A DNA stretch of 64,000 nucleotides from an uncultured Clostridia bacterium (lineage in GTDB: Bacteria; Bacillota; Clostridia; Christensenellales; Aristaeellaceae), in the NCBI GenBank assembly GCA_946408995.1, contig CAMJUL010000005.1, forward strand, positions 16,215-80,214, given 5' to 3'. Position 1 is the stretch's first letter. Every line of letters begins with the position of its first letter. The translations under genes and the position numbers were made by a program. Below, in pieces: positions 51,966 through 62,118 of this stretch. Under the pieces are notes generated by a model, which made no database searches, was not told the DNA's origin, and saw nothing but the letters and a program-made list of their open reading frames with translations.

Positions 51966-53027
51966 TTAAATCAGGGAAAGGGACGGGATTGCATTCAGTT
52001 CCATATCCGCAAGTTCGCCGTTCATCAGCCTGAAATACGCAGCAGAACCGATCATCGCCGCATTGTCCCCGCACAAATCAAGTCTTGGCAGGTTCAGCAT
52101 AATCCCTTTCGCTTCACACAGGGACTTCATCTCCCTTCTCAAAAGGGAATTGGCGGAAACGCCCCCGGCCAGCGCGATCCTTTCGACGCCAAGATCAGAA
52201 GCCGCTTTCATGCACTTGTCCGTCAGCATCCGGACGACAGCCGCCCTGAAGGACGCCGCGCAGTCCGCCTTGTTCAAAGAAAGGCCTTTTTGCCTTTGGT
52301 TGTGGACAGCGTTGATAAAAGCTGTCTTCAGCCCGGAAAAGCTGTAATCATATTTCCCCTCTGTCCGGGGGATGGGCAGTTTCAGCGCTTGCGGATTCCC
52401 CTCCTCCGCCAGCTGATCCAAACGGGGGCCGCCGGGATAAGGAAGGTCCAGAACCCGGGCCGCCTTGTCAAAGGCCTCCCCTGCCGCGTCGTCCTGGGTA
52501 CACCCAATCAGCTGATAACGTCCATAATCTGCAACCATCAGCAGATGGCTGTGTCCTCCGCTGACCACAAGGCACAGAAAGGGCGGCACAAGCTTGGGGT
52601 CCGTCAGGTAATTGGCGCAGATATGACCTTCGATATGGTTAACGGGTACAAGCGGTTTATGCGCTGCGAAAGCCAGTGCTTTTGCGCATGTGACGCCTGT
52701 CAGCAAGGATCCGACCAGCCCTGGTCCATAGGTAACACCGATCGCATCCACATCGGAAAGCGCGATCCCGGCGTCCTTGAGCGCTTTTTCCACCATGAGA
52801 TCCATTTTCTGAACATGGGATCTGGAGGCGATCTCAGGGACAACGCCGCCAAAAAGCGCATGAAGATCCACCTGCGAATACACGCTGGAGGATAAAATGC
52901 GGCGTCCGTTCTCCACGACCGCTGCGGCAGATTCATCACAGCTTGACTCAATCGACAGGATGCGAACCGCTGCTTTTTCTTTCAGCGCCGCTGCTTTTTC
53001 TTTGGCAATCATTGAATATCGCATCAT
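51966..53027 (-). CDS. tsaD: tRNA threonylcarbamoyladenosine synthesis protein TsaD
   Basis: Transfers the threonylcarbamoyl group to A37 of tRNAs decoding ANN codons. About 352 residues. The N-terminal ILSIESSCDESAAAVV is the ATPase-fold start, and the metal-binding HIEGHICAN and late GGVSANSLLRREM are family signatures. Tandem ATGs at 53027 and 53024 follow GGAG; either may be used. A longer-than-usual Ala/Lys-rich N terminus (about 20 residues) precedes the conserved core. Confidence 0.97.
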   Translation of the reverse strand: MMRYSMIAKEKAAALKEKAAVRILSIESSCDESAAAVVENGRRILSSSVYSQVDLHALFGGVVPEIASRSHVQKMDLMVEKALKDAGIALSDVDAIGVTYGPGLVGSLLTGVTCAKALAFAAHKPLVPVNHIEGHICANYLTDPKLVPPFLCLVVSGGHSHLLMVADYGRYQLIGCTQDDAAGEAFDKAARVLDLPYPGGPRLDQLAEEGNPQALKLPIPRTEGKYDYSFSGLKTAFINAVHNQRQKGLSLNKADCAASFRAAVVRMLTDKCMKAASDLGVERIALAGGVSANSLLRREMKSLCEAKGIMLNLPRLDLCGDNAAMIGSAAYFRLMNGELADMELNAIPSLSLI

Positions 53028-53057
53028 CCAACTCCAATGGACAAATTCCTTCTTCCC

Positions 53058-53759
53058 TTATGGTGTATTCCGTTTGCTCCTGCGATTCAGGACCGGAAGG
53101 AAGATCATAAGCAAAATCACAGGGAGCAGGGATAGAAGAATGTCCTTTGCATAATCCACAAAAAAGGAACCGGCCATCAATTGGATCAGGAGGTCCTGCT
53201 CGGTGTCCAGCAGCCATCCGCCCCCCGGAAAAAAGAAAAGGTGAAAATGGATAAACAGGCTGTCCCAATCCAAAATGGCCCAGAACAGGAATACGGAAAG
53301 AATGAAAAGAGTGATCAGGGACGCGGCGGAAAACGCGTCCGACCATCCTGGGAACATGGCTCTTAGCTTGTCCGTTCCCCGGACATGGGCATATGCCAAT
53401 GTCACGGCTGCCAGAATCAAAACAAGGCCCAGGAATCCCCACCTGAATGCGTTCATGCCGCAAAGCAGCACAGCACAATCCTTCAGGTGAAGATTCTCCT
53501 TCGTCTTGAACAGGAGCTGACCGTCCTTCTCGGGCAATGCCTCCTCATTTCCGCTGAACAGATAGCGGATCAGCTGACGGGAGATCTCCGGAAACTGGGC
53601 GGCGGTGATCTCATCATGATTCCGGATCTGCGCGTGGGTCTTGATCATCTCCGTCATCCGTTCCGTGTTGATCCTGGTCAGGATCACGGAGTCCATCACT
53701 CCCCAGAGGAGCACCAGACAGACCAGAATCCGCAGTCCCTTTGAAGCCCACTGTCTCAT
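53058..53759 (-). CDS. TIGR01906-like integral membrane protein (DUF1461)
   Basis: A 233-residue membrane protein with four or five helices. The loop FHLFFFPGGGWLLDTEQDLLIQL closely resembles the FHxxFFxGGxWLLDPxxDxLIxLF pattern of this Firmicutes family, whose function is unknown. I use the ATG at 53759; the longer frame starts at a TTG inside the hairpin that follows prfB. The ribosome site is weak. It lies between prfB and tsaD on the same strand. Confidence 0.82.
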   Translation of the reverse strand: MRQWASKGLRILVCLVLLWGVMDSVILTRINTERMTEMIKTHAQIRNHDEITAAQFPEISRQLIRYLFSGNEEALPEKDGQLLFKTKENLHLKDCAVLLCGMNAFRWGFLGLVLILAAVTLAYAHVRGTDKLRAMFPGWSDAFSAASLITLFILSVFLFWAILDWDSLFIHFHLFFFPGGGWLLDTEQDLLIQLMAGSFFVDYAKDILLSLLPVILLMIFLPVLNRRSKRNTP

Positions 53760-53770
53760 GCCTTTAAAGT

Positions 53771-53795
53771 GCCCGGCCTCCAAAGGAAGCCGGGC
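53771..53795 (-). terminator. Hairpin after prfB
   Basis: GCCCGGCTTCC and GGAGGCCGGGC pair (one mismatch) around TTT on the minus strand. The following tract (ACTTTAAA) is poor in T, so termination may be partial. Confidence 0.5.
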
Positions 53796-53804
53796 AACAT
53801 CCCT

Positions 53805-54905
53805 TTACTGCATTTTAAGGTAGGATGTGATAAACCCATCCAGATTCCCATCCATGACGTCATCGATATTGCCGCTTTCATAGCCGGTACGATGGTCCTT
53901 GACCATCGTATAGGGCTGAAAGACATAGGAGCGGATCTGGCTGCCCCACTCGATCTTTTTCATCTCGCCTTTTATGTCGGCCATCTGCTGTTCCCTTTCC
54001 CGCTCCCGCAATTCAAGGAGCTTGGCGCGCAGCATTTTCAGACACATTTCCCGGTTCTGAACCTGGCTGCGCTCATTCTGGCAAGAAACAACAATGCCGG
54101 TGGGCATATGGGTCATGCGGACAGCGGAGTCCGTTTTATTGATGTGCTGACCGCCCGCGCCGGTCGAACGATACGTATCCACCCGGACCTCTTCCATATT
54201 GATCTCAATATCCCCATCTTCGTCCAGCATGGGGGCCACATCCAGCGAGGCAAAAGAAGTATGCCTCCTCGCATTGGAATCAAAGGGAGAGATCCGAACC
54301 AGACGATGCACCCCTTTTTCGCCGCGCAGATACCCGTAAACATTTTCACCGGAAACCTGGAAGGTGGCCGATTTGATCCCCGCCTCGTCCCCGTCCAGAA
54401 GATCAAGAAGCTCGACCTTAAATCCTTTCCGCTCACAATAACGGGTGTACATGCGGTACAGCATCTGCGTCCAGTCCTGGGCTTCGGTTCCGCCGGCGCC
54501 GGCATGCAGGGACAGGATCGCATCGCAATGGTCATAATCACCGCGCATGAGCGTTTCAAGCTCCAGCCCGCCCAGATCCTTCTCAAGAGCGTCCAGTTCG
54601 CTGCCCGCTTCCGCGATCAAATCCTCGTCATTTTCTTCTCCTGCAAGCTCCATCATGGCTTCTACATCGTCGCAGCTGCCTTTCAGCCTGTCCAGGTGTT
54701 TCAGCCTTTCCTCAAGGTAGGCGATCCTGCGGTTTACATGGGTAGACCGTTCAAGGTCATCCCAGAAGCCCTCCGCATTCAATTCCTCCCGAAGCTCCGC
54801 CAGTTCCTCCTGCATGTGGTCCACATGCAGGCCTTCCCGCACTTCCTCGAGTTTTTCCCGCGCGGAATGAAGTCTCTGCGCATATTGTTCAAGTTCAACG
54901 ATCAT
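53805..54905 (-). CDS. prfB: Peptide chain release factor 2
   Basis: Terminates translation at UGA and UAA. 366 residues, normal length. The peptidyl-hydrolase motif is GAGGQ in STGAGGQHINKTDSAVR. The N-terminal helical domain is complete in one frame, so there is no programmed +1 frameshift, unlike E. coli and B. subtilis. I use the ATG at 54905; an upstream TTG in frame is also possible, and a short out-of-frame reading (MLAKKGR) lies just before. It follows secA by 86 bases. Confidence 0.95.
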   Translation of the reverse strand: MIVELEQYAQRLHSAREKLEEVREGLHVDHMQEELAELREELNAEGFWDDLERSTHVNRRIAYLEERLKHLDRLKGSCDDVEAMMELAGEENDEDLIAEAGSELDALEKDLGGLELETLMRGDYDHCDAILSLHAGAGGTEAQDWTQMLYRMYTRYCERKGFKVELLDLLDGDEAGIKSATFQVSGENVYGYLRGEKGVHRLVRISPFDSNARRHTSFASLDVAPMLDEDGDIEINMEEVRVDTYRSTGAGGQHINKTDSAVRMTHMPTGIVVSCQNERSQVQNREMCLKMLRAKLLELREREREQQMADIKGEMKKIEWGSQIRSYVFQPYTMVKDHRTGYESGNIDDVMDGNLDGFITSYLKMQ

Positions 54906-54991
54906 ACCGGGATCAACGTCCTTTCTTTGCAAGCATCCCTGTCGGATAAAAGGAGGCAGCCTGATGGCTTATGCCTGTTTTCAGTCTTTCG

Positions 54992-57745
54992 TCAAACGTC
55001 CGCATCCCGTCCGCAGCAGTTCTTGTATTTTTTGCCGCTTCCGCAGGGGCATGGGCTGTTTCTGCCGATCTTTTCCCCCGACTTGTACGGGATGGGCTTC
55101 GCGGCAGCAGGCGCAGCACCTTGAGGAGCGGGCTTCGTGGACCGCGGGGCAGCGGGACGGACCGGAGCGCTGTTGTCACCGGTTACCTTTGCGGCGGCTT
55201 TTCGTTCCTGGGCATGATCGATCCGGGACATGCAAATTCTTCTGAGCGTATCTTCCTGGATCAGATGGACCATTTCATCAAACATATCCAGGCTTTCGAG
55301 CTTGTATTCGTTTACAGGATCTTTCTGGCCGTAAGCCCGCAGACCAATGCCATCGCGCAGCTGGTCCATTGCATCGATATGATCCATCCAGCGGATATCG
55401 ACCGAACGAAGGAGGATCGCCCTTTCAAGTTCGCGCATATCAATGCCGAGCTCAGAAATCTGGGCTTCCCTGTTCTCATAGAACCGCTCAAATTCCCTGA
55501 TGAGGAAATCCGTCATATCCTGCTGTTTAGGGAAGGAGGTGATCGTCCCACGATTGGCTTCAATCGTCCCGGAGGCCAGACAAAGCCTTTCAAGATAATC
55601 GGCGATCCCATCAAGATCCCATTGAGCCGCGTTTTCCCCTGTACAGTACCTGCTGACGGCTTCCTTGATCAGCGTTTTGCCCATATCGGTAATGACGCTG
55701 CGCATGTTTTCGCCCCGCAGGACCTGCAGCCGCTGTCCGTAAATGACGGTTCGCTGCTGGTTCATTACATCGTCATACTGCAGAACGTGCTTGCGGATGC
55801 CATAATTGCGCCCCTCGACTTTTTTCTGGGCATTCTCGATCTGTTTGGTCAGCATGCCGGCTTCCAGAGGGCTTTCATCGTCCATCCCCAGCCTGCCAAT
55901 GAGGCCCTCGATCCGCTCACCGCCAAAGAGACGCATCAAATCATCCTCAAGGGCGATAAAGAACTGGGAAGATCCCGGGTCGCCCTGGCGACCAGCGCGG
56001 CCGCGGAGCTGGTTGTCAATACGACGGCTTTCATGCCGTTCAGTACCGATAATATGAAGGCCTCCCACCTGGACGACCTTGTCATGCTCCGCGTCCGTGG
56101 TCACCTTGTATTTGGCTTTCAGCTCTCTGAAATGCTCCCTGACCTTCAGGATCTCTTCATCGACATTTTCGTTAAAGCCTGTTGCCGCCTCAATGATCTC
56201 GTCCGGAACCTCTTCCTGCCTCAAATCACGGCGAGCCATGAAGTCGGGATTGCCGCCCAACAGGATATCCGTACCACGGCCGGCCATATTGGTTGCAATG
56301 GTTACGGCGCCAAAGTGTCCTGCCTGCGCTACGATGGACGCTTCTCTTGCGTGATGCTTCGCGTTCAGGACTTCATGCGGAATGCCGCGCATATCCAGCA
56401 TGTGACTCAACAGTTCACTGACCTCTACCGAAACCGTACCCACCAAAACCGGCTGGCCGGTGGCATGACGCGAAATGATCTCCTCCACGACCGCTTTGTA
56501 TTTTCCCTTTTTGGTCCGATAGATCATGTCGTTCATGTCCTTGCGGATCATGGGCTTGTTGGTGGGGATCTGTACCACGTCCAGGCTGTAAATCCCCTGG
56601 AATTCCTCTTCCTCGGTTTTCGCGGTACCGGTCATGCCGGAAAGCTTTTTGTACATCCGGAAATAGTTCTGGAAGGTGATCGTCGCCAGCGTTTTGCTTT
56701 CCCGCTGGACTTTGACGTGTTCCTTCGCTTCAATGGCCTGATGTAAGCCATCGGAGAAACGGCGTCCAATCATTAACCGGCCAGTGAACTCGTCAACGAT
56801 CATGACCTCATTGTTCTGCACCACATAATCCACGTCTCGTTTCATCAGGACATTCGCCTTCAGGGCTTGGATCAGATAGTGGTTCAGATCATTGTTTTCG
56901 GGATCCGAAAGGTTTTCAATGCCAAACGCACGTTCGGCTTTCCGGGTCCCTTCTTCGGTGAAAACGGCGGCCTTTTCCTTCTCATCCAGGGTATAATCCT
57001 CGTCCTTTTTGAGGCGAACCACGAAATTGTTCGCTTTATCATACATATCCGTGGATTTTTCACCCTGTCCGGAGATGATCAGCGGTGTCCGGGCCTCGTC
57101 GATCAGAATGGAGTCCACTTCGTCAACGATCGCGAACGCATGACCGCGCTGCACCATGTTCTTTTCATACAGCACCATGTTGTCCCGAAGGTAATCAAAC
57201 CCCATTTCATTGTTGGTGCCATAGGTGATATCACAGTTGTAAGCCTGTTTCCGCTGCTCACTGGTCAGGTCATGGACAATGATCCCGACCGACAGGCCAA
57301 GGAAACGGTAAAGCTTTCCCATTTCCTCTCCCTGGAAAGAGGCCAGGTAATCGTTGACCGTAACAATGTGCACTCCTTCCCCGGCAATTGCATTCAGATA
57401 CGCGGGAAGGGTCGCGGTCAAGGTCTTGCCTTCACCGGTTTTCATTTCGGCAATACGGCCCTGATGCAGGACAATTCCGCCGATCAGCTGGACCCGGAAG
57501 GGGTACATCCCGAGGGTCCGTCTTGAGGCTTCACGGACGGTTGCAAACGCTTCCACCAAAAGGTCGTCCAGCGTCTCCCCTTTCCTGTACCGCGCGCGGA
57601 ATTCTTCGGTCTTTGCGGTCAGTTCAGCATCCGAAAGCGCGGCATACCGGTCGCTGAGCGCCTCAATGGCATCCGCCTTTTTATTCAGCGGTTTCAGCTG
57701 TGCTTCGTTCCCAAGGCCAAGGATTTTCTTTACTACACCAAACAT
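54992..57745 (-). CDS. secA: Preprotein translocase ATPase SecA
   Basis: Motor of the Sec export pathway, 917 residues. Walker A is [12 protein letters not shown] (about residue 105), the DEAD-like box is [16 protein letters not shown], and the second helicase half has [10 protein letters not shown] and [32 protein letters not shown]. The C terminus ends with a zinc-binding tail, [13 protein letters not shown], after an Ala/Pro-rich linker. Size and order are normal. It directly precedes prfB, a common arrangement. Confidence 0.98.
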   Translation of the reverse strand: MFGVVKKILGLGNEAQLKPLNKKADAIEALSDRYAALSDAELTAKTEEFRARYRKGETLDDLLVEAFATVREASRRTLGMYPFRVQLIGGIVLHQGRIAEMKTGEGKTLTATLPAYLNAIAGEGVHIVTVNDYLASFQGEEMGKLYRFLGLSVGIIVHDLTSEQRKQAYNCDITYGTNNEMGFDYLRDNMVLYEKNMVQRGHAFAIVDEVDSILIDEARTPLIISGQGEKSTDMYDKANNFVVRLKKDEDYTLDEKEKAAVFTEEGTRKAERAFGIENLSDPENNDLNHYLIQALKANVLMKRDVDYVVQNNEVMIVDEFTGRLMIGRRFSDGLHQAIEAKEHVKVQRESKTLATITFQNYFRMYKKLSGMTGTAKTEEEEFQGIYSLDVVQIPTNKPMIRKDMNDMIYRTKKGKYKAVVEEIISRHATGQPVLVGTVSVEVSELLSHMLDMRGIPHEVLNAKHHAREASIVAQAGHFGAVTIATNMAGRGTDILLGGNPDFMARRDLRQEEVPDEIIEAATGFNENVDEEILKVREHFRELKAKYKVTTDAEHDKVVQVGGLHIIGTERHESRRIDNQLRGRAGRQGDPGSSQFFIALEDDLMRLFGGERIEGLIGRLGMDDESPLEAGMLTKQIENAQKKVEGRNYGIRKHVLQYDDVMNQQRTVIYGQRLQVLRGENMRSVITDMGKTLIKEAVSRYCTGENAAQWDLDGIADYLERLCLASGTIEANRGTITSFPKQQDMTDFLIREFERFYENREAQISELGIDMRELERAILLRSVDIRWMDHIDAMDQLRDGIGLRAYGQKDPVNEYKLESLDMFDEMVHLIQEDTLRRICMSRIDHAQERKAAAKVTGDNSAPVRPAAPRSTKPAPQGAAPAAAKPIPYKSGEKIGRNSPCPCGSGKKYKNCCGRDADV

Positions 57746-57888
57746 TTGTCAGCCGGACCCGTAATTCAGGTCTCTTCCTTTCAGATTGATCTGCATCCAT
57801 TCCGAAAAGGGAGGCGGTATGCGCACGTTTGACGCATAACGAACCCCCTTTAAGGAAACGCGTATGGACCGTATGATTGGGTCCGTTC

Positions 57889-59436
57889 TTATTTCTTTTT
57901 ATGGGTTTTACTGTGTTCCTTGTTTCCGTTGCCGTCGTTGGAATACTCGGTATAATGATCGTAATAGGATTTGTAATAGTAGTTTTTGTTGATATAGCTG
58001 TCCATCTTGACTTCATTCAGGATCGCGCCGAGAATGGGGCAGCCGGTCTGCATGATCTGATGCTGGACCTCAATCAATTCCCTCCTGCGGACCTTGTTGT
58101 AGTTTACTACGATGACCACGCCGTCGCAGGATTTGGCGATCTCCGCGGCGTCAATGATGGTCCCCACAGGCGCAGAGTCTACAAGAACGTAGTCAAAATG
58201 CTCGGCAAGGTGATTGAGAAGGGCATTGAAGCGTTCGCTGGTCAAAAGCGGGAGGGAATTGGAAACGTTCCGTCCGGCAGGAACGATCGCGCCGCCGGGG
58301 AGATTCGTCGGATAAATGACGTCCGGTTCATTTGCATAACCGGCCAGCATATGGGTCAGACCTACGGTATGCTCCGGATCCGTGAACTGCATGCCAAAGG
58401 TGCTGACCATTACACTTCTGCGAATATCCGCGTCAACAAGGCAGACCTTTTTCCCCAGGGCGCAAAGCGTCATAAAGGTGGACATGATCGCAAAGGATTT
58501 ACCTTCGGACGCATGACTTGAGGTAAACATGACTTTCTTGACGTTGGAACCGGAAAAAGAAAGGTTGGTGCAGAAGGTGTTGATCGCTTCATTGCAGCCA
58601 TAGCTGAGCTGCGGCAGTTTGAAAACGTTGATGCCGTATTCGATAGGCGGAAAAGACACCTTTGTAGACCGTCTGTCTTTTTCCGGCTCATTTTCCGGCA
58701 CGACCGCCATCACGTTCATGCCGGTATACTTCTGAACATCCGCACTGGTTTTGTATTTGTCGTCCCTCAAATAGAGAAAGACTGTAATGGCTACGCCAAT
58801 GGCGAGTCCGATCAGAATACCAAGGGCCATGTTGCGCATTTTCTTAGGGCTGACCGGATTTCCGGGAACCAGAGCGGAGGACATGAGATGGGGCTGTTCC
58901 ATGGCCATGGTGTCTGCGATATACTTGCTGACCACGGCGGCATACTCATTGGCTACTTTTGCAGCCATGGCAGCAGACGGGCAGGTGAAGGTGATGTCCA
59001 GCATACGTGTATTGCTGGTATTGGATACTTTCAGCATGCTCTGCATCTGACTGTACGTATAGGGAAGATCCAGATTGCTGATGACCTGTTCATGCACCTC
59101 CCACATGTTGAATACCTTGATATAATCATTGGTCAGCTGGGTGCCGATCTGAAGATCGCTCAGGTTGATGGCCGAATCATCCCTTGAAAGGACATAAATT
59201 GTGGACGTCGCCTCATACAGGGGAGTCGCAAATCTGAAGGTATAGACTCCCATCAGCACCGTGCACAACAACACACAGGAAGCGATGATTTTCCAATGCG
59301 CGAGCATACTGAAAAACAGGGCCTCAAGATCAATGGCATCCGCATCCGCTTCAATAGAAGCATTCTGACCCTGAACAGCGGGCAGGTCGTTTCTTTGAAT
59401 AAGCTGTTCATTCTGGTTTGAAGGCATTTGTTTCAC
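57889..59436 (-). CDS. Fused Wzz-type chain-length regulator and BY-kinase
   Basis: A 515-residue protein controlling surface polysaccharide assembly. The N-terminal Wzz part has two membrane helices (about 47-70 and 205-225). The cytoplasmic tyrosine kinase part has Walker A TSSHASEGKS, Walker A' VCLVDADIRRS and Walker B DYVLVDSAPVG. The C-terminal tail is a tyrosine cluster (YINKNYYYKSYYDHYTEY) for autophosphorylation. The Walker A lacks the usual Pro-Gly before EGKS. In many Bacillota these two parts are separate proteins. Start is GTG at 59436 or ATG at 59427. Confidence 0.93.
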   Translation of the reverse strand: MKQMPSNQNEQLIQRNDLPAVQGQNASIEADADAIDLEALFFSMLAHWKIIASCVLLCTVLMGVYTFRFATPLYEATSTIYVLSRDDSAINLSDLQIGTQLTNDYIKVFNMWEVHEQVISNLDLPYTYSQMQSMLKVSNTSNTRMLDITFTCPSAAMAAKVANEYAAVVSKYIADTMAMEQPHLMSSALVPGNPVSPKKMRNMALGILIGLAIGVAITVFLYLRDDKYKTSADVQKYTGMNVMAVVPENEPEKDRRSTKVSFPPIEYGINVFKLPQLSYGCNEAINTFCTNLSFSGSNVKKVMFTSSHASEGKSFAIMSTFMTLCALGKKVCLVDADIRRSVMVSTFGMQFTDPEHTVGLTHMLAGYANEPDVIYPTNLPGGAIVPAGRNVSNSLPLLTSERFNALLNHLAEHFDYVLVDSAPVGTIIDAAEIAKSCDGVVIVVNYNKVRRRELIEVQHQIMQTGCPILGAILNEVKMDSYINKNYYYKSYYDHYTEYSNDGNGNKEHSKTHKKK

Positions 59437-59486
59437 CGTTCCTGTTCTTTAATCTTTCCCGCAGGGGCGCGCCAGCATTCTATTGA

Positions 59487-60515
59487 TTAAACCCGATCGT
59501 AAAAGACGTTCAGGATGATATCCTGCAGTTTTTCCTCATCGACCAGATATTGAATATATCCGTCCTCACCCAGAATATGCTCGCCGGGCACCGTTATGTT
59601 TTCAATGGCATAATCCCGGGCACCCCAGACCAGGTTCACCAAACGTCCTTTTTTCAGGTTGGATACAAGATAGTCCTGAAGTTCATCATAAAGCGTGATC
59701 ACATAGTTCTTGTCAGCCCGGAGCATGGGGGTCATTTTGTCCGACAGCTTCTGGATATAATCCTGCTGGCGAATCATCCTGTAGGCGTTGGTGCCGTCAT
59801 TGATGTAATACCGGGAACGGGTATAATAGACAGCCTGCTTCCCTCGCAGGGTCAGTGTCACTCCCGGAACCATAGCGGGATCATAGGCGGAAAAATCGTC
59901 CTGCAAAGTTACCTCGATTCCGCCTACAAAATCATTGAGTATAGCGATCCCATCCATGTTCATTGCAATGTAATAGTCGATTTCCGTCCCCTGAAACAGT
60001 CTTGAGACCGCTTTGCATTGCATTTCAGCGCTCAGTTCCTTGCCGTCCCCGAAGGCGTGCGCAAGGCATAGCTGAAGGACACGGGTTCCACGCTCTTTTC
60101 CAAGAAAAGAAAGGACTGTAACCTCCGCCATGCTGTCCCGGTCTATGGAGATCTGGGTCGTCTTCTTTTCGCTCTCGTCAATCACCACAAGCCGCAAAAA
60201 ATCCGCCTGTCCACCATTCTGATACCCTGCTGATTCGAAGGTGGAAGCCTTGTCGATCCCCATCAGAAGCAGCGTGGTCAAGCCATGCTTTTCCTTGTAA
60301 TCTTGGTCACCCACATGAATGGTTTTTACATCCGCAGTGCCGTAGGGACCGGTATAAGTGCCCCTGCTCTCCGGCTGCCTATCACTTGCGTCCAGCCAGG
60401 ATGCGAAAAAGTAAAAACCAGCCACAAAAACAGCAAAAACCACCAGCAGTGCAATGGGATGCCTGCCAACCCGCTGAAGCAAATCAGAGATTTTCCTTCT
60501 CAATCTGAAAGCCAC
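59487..60515 (-). CDS. LytR-CpsA-Psr (LCP) family protein
   Basis: A 342-residue membrane-anchored enzyme that probably attaches wall polymers or capsule to peptidoglycan. One helix at about residues 20-40; the LCP domain follows, with LLLMGIDK and the Arg/Asp pair in ISIDRDSM, FVGGIEVTL and YTRSRYY. Start is GTG at 60515. It precedes the Wzz-BY-kinase gene by about 50 bases on the same strand, so the pair looks like the head of a capsule or exopolysaccharide operon, but no further polysaccharide genes follow. Confidence 0.93.
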   Translation of the reverse strand: MAFRLRRKISDLLQRVGRHPIALLVVFAVFVAGFYFFASWLDASDRQPESRGTYTGPYGTADVKTIHVGDQDYKEKHGLTTLLLMGIDKASTFESAGYQNGGQADFLRLVVIDESEKKTTQISIDRDSMAEVTVLSFLGKERGTRVLQLCLAHAFGDGKELSAEMQCKAVSRLFQGTEIDYYIAMNMDGIAILNDFVGGIEVTLQDDFSAYDPAMVPGVTLTLRGKQAVYYTRSRYYINDGTNAYRMIRQQDYIQKLSDKMTPMLRADKNYVITLYDELQDYLVSNLKKGRLVNLVWGARDYAIENITVPGEHILGEDGYIQYLVDEEKLQDIILNVFYDRV

Positions 60516-60569
60516 ACCTTCTTTACAGCAAAGCCAAAACAGCAGAAATAAACATAAGGAAACAAAATA

Positions 60570-60598
60570 ATAGTAACATCAAATAGAATGGAAGTCAA
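60570..60598 (-). promoter_or_regulatory. Promoter of the LCP/Wzz-kinase unit
   Basis: On the minus strand TTGACT (60598-60593), 17 bases, TACTAT (60575-60570). It begins less than 10 bases past the early rhaB stop. Confidence 0.6.
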
Positions 60599-60606
60599 TA
60601 TTCGTA

Positions 60607-61878
60607 TCAGCGCGTTTCTGCCTGAATTCGGAGGTTGCCAAGGGCGGTTGCCTCAATCGGCAGGGCGATCACTGTTTTTCCCGTAGCCCGGGCTGTCAGG
60701 TCATTGAGAAAAGCGTTTTTCGCTCCTCCGCCGACAATATAAAGGCAGTCATAATGGGTATGCGTGTTGTTTTCAAGCTCCGCAAGCGCTTTCTGATAAC
60801 AGGCCGCAAGTGAAAGATACGCGCATCTGAAGTAACCGGCAGGTGCGGAGGGTTTATGTTTGAGCAAGGCGTCAAACGCGTTTTTCATGCTTTCTGGGGC
60901 CATCAAAGAAGCATGCTCCGCATCAATCACTTCGTTAAAAGGATCCTCTTCTGCCTCGGCTACGATCTCGCCGAATGGCTTCCCAGGACAAAGTTCCTCC
61001 CGGAGCCGGTTGACCAGCCACATTCCCATGATGTTCTTCTGGTAACGGTTATAGCCAACTCCGCCCTCGTTGGACCAATTGCATTTCAGACTCTCCCCGT
61101 CCGTTAAGGGCGCGTCTGTCTTGACCCCGAGAAGGCTCCATGTACCCGAGGAAATATAGGGAGCATTCTGCTCCATGGGGATCCCTTCCACGGCGCTTCC
61201 CGTATCATGGGTAGCGCAGAGCATGACCCGGATCCCTTTATACGTTCCCAAAGGAGTTCCAGGCTGCATGAGCTTTGGAAACAGCCTGGCAGGCAGTCCC
61301 AGCCTTTGGATCAATTCCTCATCGTATTCCTTTGTTTGGGCATTGACCAGTCCGCCTGTGGTCGCGTTCGTGTATTCATGGGCCTTAACGCCGCACAGTC
61401 TGAACATCAGATAGCAGGGGATCATCAGAAAATCCGTCGCCTCATCCAATCGTCCCGCCGCTTTGTCTGCGTAAAGCTGATATACGGTATTGAACGGCTG
61501 GAACTGAATGCCTGTATGCGAATACAGTGTGTCAAAAGGCACCTCGCGGTGAACAAGCGGGATCACGTCCTGCGTCCTGCTGTCTCTGTACGCATAGCAT
61601 GGACCGATCACCTTCTCCCCGTTCAGAAGCACATAATCCACGCCCCAGGTATCAATGGAAAGGGATTCGATGGTTCCAAATTCATCCAGTGCCTTGTCGA
61701 TTCCATCCCTCACCGATTGCTCAAGCGCCTGAATATCCCAGACGAGGTGTCCGCCCGATTCCTGAACTCCATTGGGAAAACGGTAAACCTCCCGGGTCAT
61801 CAACTGTCCGTTTTCAAGCCAGCCGACAATGTGACGTCCGGAAGAAGCGCCGATATCCACCGCAAGAAAATAGTTCAT
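60607..61878 (-). CDS. rhaB: Rhamnulokinase, C-terminally truncated
   Basis: FGGY-family kinase that phosphorylates L-rhamnulose. 423 residues remain of the usual 465-490. It begins FLAVDIGASSGRH, contains SIDTWGVDY, ATHDTGSAV, SSGTWSLLG and the late IVGGGAKN and PIEATALGN. It then stops four residues past the point where homologues continue with another 40-60 residues. No other frame restores the missing end. TTGGAGGG precedes the ATG at 61878; an upstream extension of the frame is leader sequence. Activity is doubtful. Confidence 0.85.
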   Translation of the reverse strand: MNYFLAVDIGASSGRHIVGWLENGQLMTREVYRFPNGVQESGGHLVWDIQALEQSVRDGIDKALDEFGTIESLSIDTWGVDYVLLNGEKVIGPCYAYRDSRTQDVIPLVHREVPFDTLYSHTGIQFQPFNTVYQLYADKAAGRLDEATDFLMIPCYLMFRLCGVKAHEYTNATTGGLVNAQTKEYDEELIQRLGLPARLFPKLMQPGTPLGTYKGIRVMLCATHDTGSAVEGIPMEQNAPYISSGTWSLLGVKTDAPLTDGESLKCNWSNEGGVGYNRYQKNIMGMWLVNRLREELCPGKPFGEIVAEAEEDPFNEVIDAEHASLMAPESMKNAFDALLKHKPSAPAGYFRCAYLSLAACYQKALAELENNTHTHYDCLYIVGGGAKNAFLNDLTARATGKTVIALPIEATALGNLRIQAETR

Positions 61879-62118
61879 TTTTCCCTCCAATGAATCAATG
61901 ATCAGCCACAAACCAAATGAATCTTCCATCGACAGTTTCACACCGATTTTATCAGACAGGACCGCAAAATACAAGACCGTGCCCTCTTCCTTTTCAATTT
62001 TGCTTTTTTGCTGTATTTCCTGCTTTGGAGAAGGGGAAGGCCGGTCTGTTCCACGGTCCTTTATGATATCATCCTCCATTCCATCAATTCTGCCTCGGGA
62101 AAGGAAAGGGGTTCACAG

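Noticed and set aside
54905..54932. Programmed frameshift at the start of prfB
   Set aside because: No CUUUGA-type slip site or in-frame stop is present at the aligned position; the N-terminal domain is continuous.
54971..56746. 591-codon plus frame opposite secA
   Set aside because: Antisense to the well-conserved SecA helicase and tail; no motif of its own.
61879..62079. N-terminal extension of rhaB
   Set aside because: The extra 67 residues lack similarity to FGGY kinases, and TTGGAGGG marks the ATG at 61878.
61879..62118. glmS ribozyme before the glmS remnant
   Set aside because: I looked for the conserved ribozyme core blocks in the leader and found none; the region instead serves the divergent rhaB leader.
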